From positions 1 to 52,160 of the forward strand of contig NZ_PCPT01000018.1 in the NCBI RefSeq assembly GCF_002975435.1: a stretch of DNA of 52,160 nucleotides. The letters run 5' to 3'. The translations under genes and the position numbers were made by a program. The stretch's first letter is position 1, and the number at the start of each line of letters is the position of its first letter. The DNA comes from Arthrobacter sp. MYb227. GTDB lineage: Bacteria > Actinomycetota > Actinomycetes > Actinomycetales > Micrococcaceae. The notes beneath the pieces are model-generated. The model saw nothing but the letters and a program-made list of their open reading frames with translations. It was not told the DNA's origin and did not search any database. Below are positions 1 to 8,108 of the stretch, one piece after another.

Positions 1-18
1 GAACTACTTTTACGCATG

Positions 19-70
19 AAAAACTCCCCGAAAGTAAGGAACTGAATTAGTCAGTCCAACTTTCGGGGAG
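19..70 (-). terminator. Intrinsic terminator of the helicase gene
   Basis: A perfect 12-bp inverted repeat (24-35 and 59-70, CTCCCCGAAAGT with its complement) encloses a second 7-bp stem (38-45 with 51-57, one bulged base). Read on the minus strand, the stem is followed at once by TTTTT (complement of 19-23). This is the classic intrinsic terminator layout, 48 bases past the helicase stop codon. Weaker pairing continues outwards (1-8 with 81-87). Confidence 0.85.
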
Positions 71-117
71 CAGTTCAAATAGTGTTCCTTTAGCGCCAAC
101 CCCCTTCGGCCAGTGAA

Positions 118-1914
118 CTACTTCTTACCGATGAACCAGCCCTGCAGCTTGTTCAGGCGCGTTTGCAGCTGTTCGGCATTTGCCTGGGCCACGGCCGGCC
201 CACCGCACACCTCACGCAACTTAGTGTGAATAACACCGTGCGGGGTTCCGGTTCGCGCACTCCACGCCGAAACGTTGCGGGAGAGCTGCGAACGCATGTC
301 AAGCAACGCTCGGTGATCAATCACCGGTGCCTCGGGCGCAGCTTCCGCGTCCTTGCGCACCTTACGTCGGGTCACCTGATCGGCCTGCCGCTGACGCAAC
401 AGCACACCCACCTGCTCGGCATCTAGCAGCCCCGGGATCCCCAGGAAGTCTTGTTCTTCCTCGGAGCCCACCGCACCACCGGTGCCAAATTCGCCACCGT
501 CAAAGAGCACCCGGTCAAAGGAGGCCTGCGAGTGCAGTGCCTCAAACTTTTGTTTGGTCAGCTCATCGCTGGCCTTTTCCTCCCGATTGGCCTCAGCCAT
601 CAGGTCCTCTTCCGGGTTGTAATCCGGGTCATCGAGGTGCTTCTCGGGCCGATCAAGCGCGTGGTCGCGTTCGGCTTCCATCTCATTGGCCAACGCCATC
701 AAGATTGGCACCGAAGGCAGGAATACGCTGGCGACTTCGCCGCGCTTACGGCTTCGCACATAACGGCCGATGGCCTGGGCGAAAAACAGCGGGGTGGAAG
801 TGGAGGTCGCGTATACGCCAACGCACAAACGCGGGACGTCAACGCCTTCGGACACCATGCGCACCGCTACCATCCAGCGCGAATCACCGGCGGAAAAATC
901 ATCAATCTTTTTTGATGCTCCGGAGTCATCGGAGAGGATAGTTGTCACCTTTTCCCCGGTGATCTTCTCCAGCTGGGCGGCATAACCGCGTGCGTCCTCG
1001 TGGTCGGTGGCGATCACCAGCCCACCGGCATCGGGCACCGTGCGGCGGACCTGAGTCAGCCGTTTATCGGCGGCGGCAAGTACCGAGGGAATCCAGTCTC
1101 CCCCGGGGTCGAGCGCGGTACGCCAAGCGTGCGCCGTAACGTCCTTGGTGAAACCCTCGCCCAGCTGGGCTTCCATTTCTTCACCGCTGCTGGTCTTCCA
1201 ACGCATATTGCCCGAGTACGCCATGAAAAGCACCGGTCGCACCACATGGTCTTTGAGCGCATTGCCGTAACCGTAGGTGTAATCGGCCTTGGAACGACGA
1301 ATCCCATCGGCCCCTTCGGCGTATTCGACAAAGGGAATCGCCGCGGTATCGGAACGGAACGGGGTGCCGGTCAGCGCCAAGCGGCGGGTCGCCGGCTCAA
1401 AGGCCTCACGGATTCCATCGCCCCAGCTCAAAGCGTCACCACCGTGGTGGATCTCATCGAGGATTACCAACGTGCGGGCGGCCTCGGTCTTGGCGCGGTG
1501 CAGGATGGGCTTGGAGGCCACCTGAGCGTAGGTGAGCACCACGCCGATGTAGCCATCGCCGTGACGTCCATCGGCGTTCTTAAAGTTCGGGTCAATCGCA
1601 AGCCCGACGCGGCCCGCGGCATCGGCCCACTGCTTTTTCAGGTGGTCGGTGGGGGCCACTACGATGATGCGATTGACGGTTTTGGCGTCGACTAGCATTT
1701 TGGCCAGGCGTAGCGCGAAGGTTGTTTTACCTGCACCGGGGGTTGCCACGGCCAAGAAGTCCCGCGGCTGGGTGGCAAAATATTTATCCAGCGCTTCTGC
1801 CTGCCAGGCACGTAGCTTGGGCCCGGTACCCCAAGCGGCTCGTTCGGGGTACGCCGGAGGAAGTCGATCCTCCATGGGCAGCTTGTCTCCCAAGGAGAAC
1901 AATGTATCGGTCAT
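118..1914 (-). CDS. DEAD/DEAH-box superfamily 2 helicase
   Basis: An ATP-driven nucleic-acid helicase of the UvrB/SSL2-like superfamily 2 type, 598 aa. The Walker A motif ATPGAGKT is near residues 57-64, the Walker B box DEIH near 153-156, motif III-like LTGTPF near 182, and a C-terminal helicase lobe carries the arginine-finger stretch QAIGRYVRSRKRG. The C-terminal 150 residues are charged and not recognised. The ATG at 1914 is chosen because AAGGG lies 7 bases upstream; a GTG two codons earlier is also open. The cellular substrate is unknown. The gene follows the DUF3039 gene on the same strand with an 82-bp gap, and the pair is common in Micrococcaceae as far as I recall. A strong intrinsic terminator closes the unit. 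Confidence 0.9.
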   Translation of the reverse strand: MTDTLFSLGDKLPMEDRLPPAYPERAAWGTGPKLRAWQAEALDKYFATQPRDFLAVATPGAGKTTFALRLAKMLVDAKTVNRIIVVAPTDHLKKQWADAAGRVGLAIDPNFKNADGRHGDGYIGVVLTYAQVASKPILHRAKTEAARTLVILDEIHHGGDALSWGDGIREAFEPATRRLALTGTPFRSDTAAIPFVEYAEGADGIRRSKADYTYGYGNALKDHVVRPVLFMAYSGNMRWKTSSGEEMEAQLGEGFTKDVTAHAWRTALDPGGDWIPSVLAAADKRLTQVRRTVPDAGGLVIATDHEDARGYAAQLEKITGEKVTTILSDDSGASKKIDDFSAGDSRWMVAVRMVSEGVDVPRLCVGVYATSTSTPLFFAQAIGRYVRSRKRGEVASVFLPSVPILMALANEMEAERDHALDRPEKHLDDPDYNPEEDLMAEANREEKASDELTKQKFEALHSQASFDRVLFDGGEFGTGGAVGSEEEQDFLGIPGLLDAEQVGVLLRQRQADQVTRRKVRKDAEAAPEAPVIDHRALLDMRSQLSRNVSAWSARTGTPHGVIHTKLREVCGGPAVAQANAEQLQTRLNKLQGWFIGKK

Positions 1915-1996
1915 GCACACACCCTTCGTGGCGCTCGAAAAGCAACACCCCGCGCGCAGGCACGGGGGTAGCTAGGAACTTGGTTGGTGTGTTGTA

Positions 1997-2293
1997 TTAC
2001 TTCTTGCCCTTGTCTCCGCCACCGGAAAGGGATTCGTAAATCTCCTTGCACTCGGGGCAGACCGGGAACTTGTTTGGATCGCGGCCAGGTACCCAGACCT
2101 TGCCGCACAGCGCGATCACTGCGTCGCCGGTAAAGGCGGACTCCATGATCTTTTCTTTTTGCACGTAGTGGGCAAAGCGTTCGTGGTCGCCGGCCTCTAC
2201 TTCTTGGGCCAGTTCGGTGCGCTCCAAGGTGGTGGCACCGCCACCGGAAGTTGTGCGCGGGTCATCTGTGAACGGATCAAGGGGCATGCTCAT
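1997..2293 (-). CDS. DUF3039 family protein
   Basis: A 98-aa soluble protein matching the actinobacterial DUF3039 family, whose function is not known. The C-terminal half holds the family's recognisable core: a first cysteine in VIALCGKVW, then FPVCPECKEIYE, which looks like a small metal-binding (probably zinc) site. The N-terminus is acidic and Gly/Thr-rich. The ATG at 2293 (MSMPLDPF) is favoured because a TAGACT -10 box ends only 7 bases upstream, giving a leaderless mRNA; a second ATG two codons later is possible. Frame extension upstream to 2413 is open but unlike the family. The gene precedes the helicase gene on the same strand. Confidence 0.88.
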   Translation of the reverse strand: MSMPLDPFTDDPRTTSGGGATTLERTELAQEVEAGDHERFAHYVQKEKIMESAFTGDAVIALCGKVWVPGRDPNKFPVCPECKEIYESLSGGGDKGKK

Positions 2294-2300
2294 AGCTCCA

Positions 2301-2306
2301 AGTCTA
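2301..2306 (-). promoter_or_regulatory. -10 box of the DUF3039 gene (leaderless)
   Basis: TAGACT on the minus strand, 7 bases before the ATG at 2293, so transcription should begin at or next to the start codon. No convincing -35 element was found. Confidence 0.6.
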
Positions 2307-2324
2307 ACAACCATCGCAAACAAA

Positions 2325-2373
2325 CGGTGGGCGAATCTGAGGTGCGGTAAGTCGCACCCAAATCCGCCCACCG
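2325..2373 (-). terminator. Intrinsic terminator of the ABC exporter operon
   Basis: An imperfect 20-bp hairpin with 9-bp perfect outer arms (CGGTGGGCG at 2325-2333 and its complement at 2365-2373) and a short loop. On the minus strand it is followed by TTTGTTTG. It lies 44 bases past the permease stop codon and ends almost on the DUF3039 promoter. Confidence 0.8.
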
Positions 2374-2416
2374 GCTCTGGCTCAATTGCCCGCCATGGGG
2401 TAGAGCCACACAAGAG

Positions 2417-3985
2417 CTACTTATTAACCATGACCGCTTGCATCAATTCCGGCATCCGGTTTTCCATCCAGCGTCCACCTAAGCGGATACCGATGAGCAA
2501 AAATACGCTTCCCAGTACGATGCCAACACCCAGCGCCAGCCAGCCAAAGAGCTCATTACCGGTCACCATCTGCGCAATGGCGAGTCCTATCACGGGAATC
2601 AGCAGCACAAACATGATCCCGAAGGTCGCCAACTGGGTTACCGCCATGCGGGCACCGGCACCGGGAGGCGTCTTGAACGGGCTTTCTCCGGGCAGCGGCA
2701 CCGAGTAGGTGAAACGTGCCGAGGCCACCGAGGAAACTCCGAGCCCGCCGAGTAGCGCGCATAGCGAGATACCAAGCAGCAGGGGCAGCATGTACATTCG
2801 GTCGAGGAATACCGGTGGCAGAATTGCTGCCAAGAGCGTGACCGGCAGGGCGATGAGCCCACAGGCAATCACGCGTCCGGTCCTGTCGGCAACACCGCTG
2901 ACCCCGGTCAGCACGTGAAGCGAGAAAGCCGTTGAGTCATAGGAAATATCGGCCGAGATTGAGAACGCCATCAGGATCGCCAGCATCGGCCCAAGCCACA
3001 TCATGATTATGGTGCTGCCGGTATTGACCGAAGCAAAGTAGATGATCACCGGTAGCAGCGGAACAATCACGATGCTCGCCGCATAGCGCGGGTCCTTGAG
3101 CCAGTAGGTCATGGTACGTGCAGCCACCGCACCGGTGGGCGTCGAGGGGAAAATATTGAACATTCCCATGCCCACGGCCTTGGCACTGGTCTTCGGTGCC
3201 ATCGGGTTTTCCATGGCCTTGTGCAGCCCGCGTTCCCATGCCCACACCACCAGTGCCAAGTAACCAAGTCCAAGTACGAAGCGTGCAAGCCCTACCAGCA
3301 GCGCACCGCTTGCAAGGTCTCCGGGAACCGCAGCAAAGGCACCCAGTGGGGTCCACCCCAGCACCGCGGAAACCGTCGGTAGCCAGTCGAGTGCAGATTC
3401 AAATCCACCCATAGAGGTGCTGATGATCGGGCCCAGCAGAATCAGTGGAATGATCGCGATGATCCCGGCAACGTCCTTGAATTTACGTGATCCGGTCAGC
3501 TGCGTCATCGAGGTTGTCGACCAGCGCGCCAGCGCCAAGCACATCAGTGCACTGAGCAAACCACAGATCACGGCAGCCACCATGGCCGCAATATTCGCGC
3601 GCCAGGCCAGTGTCTGGCCAAGGAGCAGTAGCAGCGTCAAGACACCGGGGATTCCGATGAATCCGGAAAGCAAAAGCCCGGTAGCAAGCTTGGGCCGCGA
3701 GAGCGTAAAGGTTGTAAAGCGTGCCGGGTCTAGCGTCAGGTCAACGCCGAAGGCGACAAGCGGGATAACCGTCCAACCAAGGGTAATCAGCGAAACCGCA
3801 AGCACCAGGTACATGGCAATTTCGTTTGGTTCCCGGGTGCCTAGGTAGAAGAGTCCAACGCCGAGCATCGCGATGACACCCAACCCGTAGAGCCCACCGA
3901 TAATGACCCCAACCAGCTGCCAGGGACTGCGTTTGAAGGAGTTGCGCAGCAGGAGAAGTTTGAGTTTTAGGAGGTGTGCAACCAT
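2417..3985 (-). CDS. ABC transporter permease, polytopic membrane protein
   Basis: A 522-aa integral membrane protein with about twelve hydrophobic segments spread along its length and little soluble sequence. It starts 19 bases inside the 3' end of the ATPase gene, so the two are translationally coupled and should form one transporter. The ATG at 3985 has GAGGG 6 bases upstream. Such ATPase/permease pairs in actinobacteria are usually annotated as ABC-2-like exporters; the cargo (lipid, drug or peptide) cannot be told from sequence. A strong intrinsic terminator follows. Confidence 0.85.
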   Translation of the reverse strand: MVAHLLKLKLLLLRNSFKRSPWQLVGVIIGGLYGLGVIAMLGVGLFYLGTREPNEIAMYLVLAVSLITLGWTVIPLVAFGVDLTLDPARFTTFTLSRPKLATGLLLSGFIGIPGVLTLLLLLGQTLAWRANIAAMVAAVICGLLSALMCLALARWSTTSMTQLTGSRKFKDVAGIIAIIPLILLGPIISTSMGGFESALDWLPTVSAVLGWTPLGAFAAVPGDLASGALLVGLARFVLGLGYLALVVWAWERGLHKAMENPMAPKTSAKAVGMGMFNIFPSTPTGAVAARTMTYWLKDPRYAASIVIVPLLPVIIYFASVNTGSTIIMMWLGPMLAILMAFSISADISYDSTAFSLHVLTGVSGVADRTGRVIACGLIALPVTLLAAILPPVFLDRMYMLPLLLGISLCALLGGLGVSSVASARFTYSVPLPGESPFKTPPGAGARMAVTQLATFGIMFVLLIPVIGLAIAQMVTGNELFGWLALGVGIVLGSVFLLIGIRLGGRWMENRMPELMQAVMVNK

Positions 3986-4746
3986 GACAAGCCCTCATTT
4001 GTGCCGCGTCCGCCCACCAGATCGACGAAGCGATCTTCGAGCGACTGGTCCCCGCGGACCTCATCGACGGATCCGGCTGCCAGCAAGTTGCCATTGGCGA
4101 TCACCGCAACGTGCGAACACATGCGTTGGACCAGATCCATGACGTGGGAAGAAACGATGACGGTGCCACCGTGCGAGACATAATCGGAGAGAATGTCACG
4201 AATATTTGCTGCGGAGACCGGGTCTACTGCCTCGAATGGTTCATCGAGCACCAGCACGCGTGGCGAGTGGATCAGCGCGGTGGCCAAGGCAATCTTCTTG
4301 GTCATACCCGCCGAGTAGTCAACGACGAGCTTGCTTCCGGCATCATCTAGGTCAAGGACGCGCAAGAGATCTTCGGTTCGCTCATCGACCGTCGCCCGGT
4401 CCATGCCGCGTAACAGTCCGGAATAGGTGACAAGTTGGCGTCCCGAAAGCCGATCAAAGAGCCGTACCCCATCGGCGAGCACACCAAGTGAGGCCTTGGC
4501 CCTCATGGGTTCTGCCCACACGTCGATTCCATGGATCCACGCTTGACCAGCGTCGGGGCGCATCAGCCCGGTCGCCATCGATAAGGCCGTCGTTTTGCCG
4601 GCGCCATTTGGCCCCACCAATCCAAAAAATGAACCGCTGGGCACGTCAAGTGAAATGCCGTTGACTGCGACCTTTTCACCAAAGCGCTTGCCCAGGGAGC
4701 GAATCGACAAGGCTGCCGTGCTGGGGTCTAGATAAGAGTTGCTCAT
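3967..4746 (-). CDS. ABC transporter ATP-binding protein
   Basis: A 259-aa nucleotide-binding subunit that powers the neighbouring permease. Walker A GPNGAGKT is at 45-52 and Walker B VLVLDEP at 164-170. The signature region reads YSAGMTKK (about 144-151), replacing the usual LSGGQ; this variant is typical of ABC-2-type exporter ATPases. The C-terminal 40 residues form a short extension. The gene overlaps the permease by 19 bases. A TATTTT-like box about 6 bases before the ATG may give a leaderless transcript, but this is weaker than in neighbouring cases. Confidence 0.92.
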   Translation of the reverse strand: MSNSYLDPSTAALSIRSLGKRFGEKVAVNGISLDVPSGSFFGLVGPNGAGKTTALSMATGLMRPDAGQAWIHGIDVWAEPMRAKASLGVLADGVRLFDRLSGRQLVTYSGLLRGMDRATVDERTEDLLRVLDLDDAGSKLVVDYSAGMTKKIALATALIHSPRVLVLDEPFEAVDPVSAANIRDILSDYVSHGGTVIVSSHVMDLVQRMCSHVAVIANGNLLAAGSVDEVRGDQSLEDRFVDLVGGRGTNEGLSWLHTS

Positions 4747-5081
4747 ACGTAAAAAATATCAGCGCACTTGGGCAAAAGTAGTCATCATAACGGACTAATC
4801 TGCACCGCTAAGCTCAAACTTTTGCCTCCGCTGGTTCAGCCCTAGGGCACGAATTCGCTCCGCTCACGTGGCCAGCTCCCCGGGCGGTTCCCCCGGAATT
4901 GCGCCGGAACCGTTGCCCGGGCTTGCCGAGGTGCTAACCCACCCATGGCAAGGGGCACCATCTCGCCTCGGTCAACTTCAACATGCGGCCAAGACTCGTC
5001 GCAGTCTCAAAGCACATTGGGTTCACCTGAGATGAGATGACGCCCCAAAAAACTCATTGCCACATGGGCACGGGACGTGGA
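4747..5081. other. Gene-free gap with GC-rich hairpin
   Basis: This 335-bp gap lies between the YbbN-like gene (upstream on the minus strand) and the ABC exporter. It holds no ORF with a credible start. It contains a GC-rich inverted repeat at 4879-4921 (CCCGGGC plus GGTTCC pairing with GGAACC-GTT-GCCCGGG, a 3-base bulge) without a T tract, and presumably the promoter of the ABC operon near 4750-4800. Confidence 0.6.
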
Positions 5082-6005
5082 TTAGAAGAGCACCCGAGCC
5101 AGCTTCTGCCGCGAAGCTACAACTCGTTCATCGTTGGTGCCAACAATCGAGTACAGCTCCACCAGACGCGCCCGTGCAGCCTCACGCTCATCACCAAAGT
5201 TTCGCCCGATGAAGTTCACCAGACGGCCGAAGGCGTCCTCGACGTGTCCGCCCATGACATCCATGTCGGCAACGGCAAGCTGCGCGTTGAGATCATCGGG
5301 ATTCTGCGCACCCGTGGCGCGCACCGCAGCAAGATCCTGGTCCTGGGTGCGGATCAGCAAACGCACCTGATTCAGCCCGATGGCGGCATCGGTATCATTT
5401 GGCTTCTCATTAAGCGCGTGCTTGTAGGCGATTTCCGCCGCCGTGTAATCTCCGGCTTCGATGGCCTCGAGCGCGGCCTGGTGCAGCGGAGGCAACGGTA
5501 CCTCGGCCGGAGCCTGGGACCCGGTGCTAAATGGTGGCACGGTGCCTGCAACCCCATGCTGGGCACCCAGGGATAGCAGCTCATCGAGAAGCGACTGAAT
5601 CTGACTGACCTCGGCACTGCCCTGGAACATCGGCACCGGCTGGCCGTTGATCAGCGCGATGACCGAGGGCACCTGCGTGACCTGGAAGGCCTGCGCAATT
5701 TGCGGTTCAGCCTCAGCATCGACGGTTGCCAGCACCGCGGTACCCGCCTTGGCGTTGATCACGACGGCTAACAGCTCATCTAGTTGGACCGAGGCCGGGG
5801 ACCGCGGGCTACCCAAGGACACGATCACGGGGACCTGCTGCGAGAGCGCAACAATCTCCGGGAAGAGTTCCTGATCAATCTTCCGGACCCAGCTGGGGGT
5901 ACCGGCGGTGGTTTCAATTGGCTCGGGTGCGTTCTTTTTCAGGGCGCCCAGGTCGATGGCGCCGCGCGAGGAAGGTGCTGTGGGTTCAGGCATGCTGGTG
6001 GTCAT
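5082..6005 (-). CDS. YbbN/CnoX-like thioredoxin-TPR co-chaperone
   Basis: A 307-aa cytoplasmic protein: a thioredoxin-like domain (about residues 40-150) followed by TPR-like helices (about 175-307). Family members (YbbN/CnoX) hold unfolding proteins and pass them to chaperones. The cis-proline loop QVTQVPSVIAL of the thioredoxin fold is clear. The position of the CxxC site reads SPRSPAS, and the whole protein contains no cysteine, so it cannot do thiol-disulfide chemistry. The ATG at 6005 sits 6 bases after a TAAAGT box, suggesting a leaderless mRNA; a second in-frame ATG lies four codons in. It is a single gene, with terminator-like structure upstream and a long gap downstream. Confidence 0.87.
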   Translation of the reverse strand: MTTSMPEPTAPSSRGAIDLGALKKNAPEPIETTAGTPSWVRKIDQELFPEIVALSQQVPVIVSLGSPRSPASVQLDELLAVVINAKAGTAVLATVDAEAEPQIAQAFQVTQVPSVIALINGQPVPMFQGSAEVSQIQSLLDELLSLGAQHGVAGTVPPFSTGSQAPAEVPLPPLHQAALEAIEAGDYTAAEIAYKHALNEKPNDTDAAIGLNQVRLLIRTQDQDLAAVRATGAQNPDDLNAQLAVADMDVMGGHVEDAFGRLVNFIGRNFGDEREAARARLVELYSIVGTNDERVVASRQKLARVLF

Positions 6006-6011
6006 GCTTCT

Positions 6012-6017
6012 ACTTTA
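6012..6017 (-). promoter_or_regulatory. -10 box of the YbbN-like gene (leaderless)
   Basis: TAAAGT on the minus strand followed by AGAAGC and the ATG; the 6-base spacing leaves no room for a ribosome binding site. Confidence 0.5.
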
Positions 6018-6060
6018 GGCCGAGCCACCCCCGGGGGCGAAAACTCGCAGGTACGCAGAA

Positions 6061-6099
6061 GGCGGGATTTCGCGAATTTGATAATCGCTAAATCCCGCC
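6061..6099 (-). terminator. Hairpin after the 569-aa envelope protein gene
   Basis: A perfect 10-bp inverted repeat (GGCGGGATTT at 6061-6070, complement at 6090-6099) with an extra inner GCGA/TCGC pair. It lies about 75 bases past the stop codon. The minus-strand tail TTCTGCG is only weakly T-rich, so efficiency is uncertain. Confidence 0.55.
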
Positions 6100-6174
6100 C
6101 TAGCTCATTGCTACTTGCCGCGCTTGAGAACTGCTGCGGCGCTCAGGTTCTTCACACGCCCTTGGGCACCGTGC

Positions 6175-7884
6175 CTATTTCAGCAGCTTGGCGCCCTTGG
6201 TAATGACCTCGGCAGCAACAACACTGATCTTGTCCTTTGAATCCGCCGCCGGGATGAAGATCAGCATCGGCTCTCCGTAGCTGATCTCAATCCCCTTCGT
6301 GGTTTCCTTCTCACCGGTGATCTTCGCCGTCACGTCATCTAGTCCGATGGTGCCACCGGTTTCCTTCGGCTTTGCGGTTGTCACGGCCGTGAAGTTACCT
6401 GAAACGAGGGCTCCACCACCGGGCACTGAAAGCACTACAGTGTCCTTCTCGTTGACGGTGCGCTTGAAGGTGATCTTTGCATCCTTGTTCTTGCTCACCA
6501 GATCCGTTTGACCCTTGGCGCTCAAGGTCAGGAATGCCGACTTGGTGAAATCATCGCTGTTCTTTGACTTCGCATCGTCCATCACACCGGCAAGTCGGCT
6601 CAAGGCCTCTTTCGGGGCGACGCTCAGGCCCGACGCATCGGCCTTTGACATCTGCACATCGGGGTCTCCCACGGCAATGCCCGGGAAGGTGGACCCTGGG
6701 AGCATCGGGGTTGCAAACACGAGCTTGTAGTTATCTCGGGGGTTTTCCTGAGTCAGCGTCAACGCCATCGGGATGGTTGTGGCTTCGGTGTCCTTGGCGG
6801 TTACCACCATGATGGAGCGTGGGAATTCGGCGTTCTCTTGGGCGGGAACGGCCGCGGAACGGATCACCGAGGTATCGATCCCCAGCGGTCCATCTAGTTT
6901 GACGCCATCGGCGCGCAACTTGTAATTTTCGCTGCGCAAGACCTTCAAAGCACCGGCCGTGCGGTCTGCGAGATCGGCTTCCTTGGTGGATTTATCAGCA
7001 GCTGTCACCGAATTTGCCGTCGCCTCAAGGATGCGTTCAAGCTGCGTTTGCAACACTACCGGGAACACTTGAGGTGTTTCGCCCGGTGAGTCCGATGCCG
7101 CGGGACTGGCCGGGGTTTCACTTGCGGCAGCAAATGCTGGGCCCGAAGGAAGCGCGACCATGGCAAGCACGCCGAGGGTTGCAACGCTCTTTTTCAAGGT
7201 GCCCGGGTTCTTTGGCTCGGCTACCTGTGGCAGGGAGCCGGTGTCGGTACCCGGTGCCCGGCCTGCGGCGCGGCGACCGGTCCCGGATCCCCCGCGTGGA
7301 CGTACCGCTGCAGCGGCCAAACCGGCAATGAGCAATAAGGCGCCGATGATCATCAGCGGCATCGAGTAGGGGGTTGCGGTATCCCCGGCCCACGTCACCG
7401 AGATATCGGTGGGGGCTGCCGCCTTACCATCGGCAGCCAAAAGTAGCGTCCAAGACCCGTTGTCTGGGTTGGTCCAGTGGTAGGTCATTTCCTGATCGGC
7501 TTTCTCGGTGGCCTCAAAGATGTCCCCGCCCACCGGGTTTGGCACGCTTTCCTCACCGGTGACTGCCTGAGCGTCGAGCACCTGGTCAGTTGCGTTGACC
7601 CCTGTGATGTTGGTGTGGGCGGCCTTGCCAACCCACGCTTGTGCATCGGAAGACCGGATCAAAGAGGCGCTAAATTCGCCCTCGCCCTTGATGGAGATTG
7701 TCGATGGCTGACCATTAACGGCACCGACACCTGCCTGGATGAGCGTCACGGGAGCGGGCGCTGGAGGCTGGGAGAAGGAAGCGGTCAGCGTCTCGGGCGG
7801 AGCCCAGATGGTTCGCTGACCGATGCCCACTACCAGGGCTGCAAGCCCTAGAATGATCGCGATCGCTGAAAAGATCTTTCGCAC
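6175..7884 (-). CDS. Envelope protein of unknown function with internal signal-like segment
   Basis: A 569-aa protein I do not recognise beyond similarity in style to hypothetical Micrococcaceae envelope proteins. Visible parts: an N-terminal signal anchor (about 5-25); an extracytoplasmic beta-rich domain (about 30-172); a second membrane helix (about 176-194); a basic Gly/Arg linker (195-232, presumably cytoplasmic); then KKSVATLGVLAMVALPSGPA, a segment with all the traits of a signal peptide including an AFA-AA cleavage-like site near 253; then a Ser/Pro/Ala spacer and a 300-residue C-terminal domain, presumably outside the cell. GTG start at 7884 with AGGTG 5 bases upstream. It is divergent from the AI-2E-family gene. 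Function unknown. Confidence 0.78.
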   Translation of the reverse strand: MRKIFSAIAIILGLAALVVGIGQRTIWAPPETLTASFSQPPAPAPVTLIQAGVGAVNGQPSTISIKGEGEFSASLIRSSDAQAWVGKAAHTNITGVNATDQVLDAQAVTGEESVPNPVGGDIFEATEKADQEMTYHWTNPDNGSWTLLLAADGKAAAPTDISVTWAGDTATPYSMPLMIIGALLLIAGLAAAAVRPRGGSGTGRRAAGRAPGTDTGSLPQVAEPKNPGTLKKSVATLGVLAMVALPSGPAFAAASETPASPAASDSPGETPQVFPVVLQTQLERILEATANSVTAADKSTKEADLADRTAGALKVLRSENYKLRADGVKLDGPLGIDTSVIRSAAVPAQENAEFPRSIMVVTAKDTEATTIPMALTLTQENPRDNYKLVFATPMLPGSTFPGIAVGDPDVQMSKADASGLSVAPKEALSRLAGVMDDAKSKNSDDFTKSAFLTLSAKGQTDLVSKNKDAKITFKRTVNEKDTVVLSVPGGGALVSGNFTAVTTAKPKETGGTIGLDDVTAKITGEKETTKGIEISYGEPMLIFIPAADSKDKISVVAAEVITKGAKLLK

Positions 7885-8093
7885 AATTACACCTAACGGA
7901 ACGGGGGTCGAGATTCGGCCTCAGTGTGCCAACGGATTCACATTCCAGATGTCGGCACGCATTCAGTCTAACGAGTCCACCTAACAAAGTGTTCCGATCT
8001 GTTAGCAGAACCACCATCTTTTATGCACTAAAGCTTAATCACATTACTTATCGGCGACTATGCCCGATGTGCACCGGTAATGTCGGGCACTCG

Positions 8094-8099
8094 TATTAT
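8094..8099 (+). promoter_or_regulatory. -10 box of the AI-2E-family gene (leaderless)
   Basis: TATTAT, 9 bases before the GTG at 8109. Transcription would start at about 8106-8109, leaving no 5' leader. No clear -35 box. Confidence 0.55.
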
Positions 8100-8108
8100 G
8101 CTCGGGCT

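Noticed and set aside
7926-8108. N-terminal extension of the AI-2E-family protein from an ATG at 7926
   Set aside because: The extra 61 residues are not protein-like and would cover the promoter region; the GTG at 8109 follows a TATTAT box.
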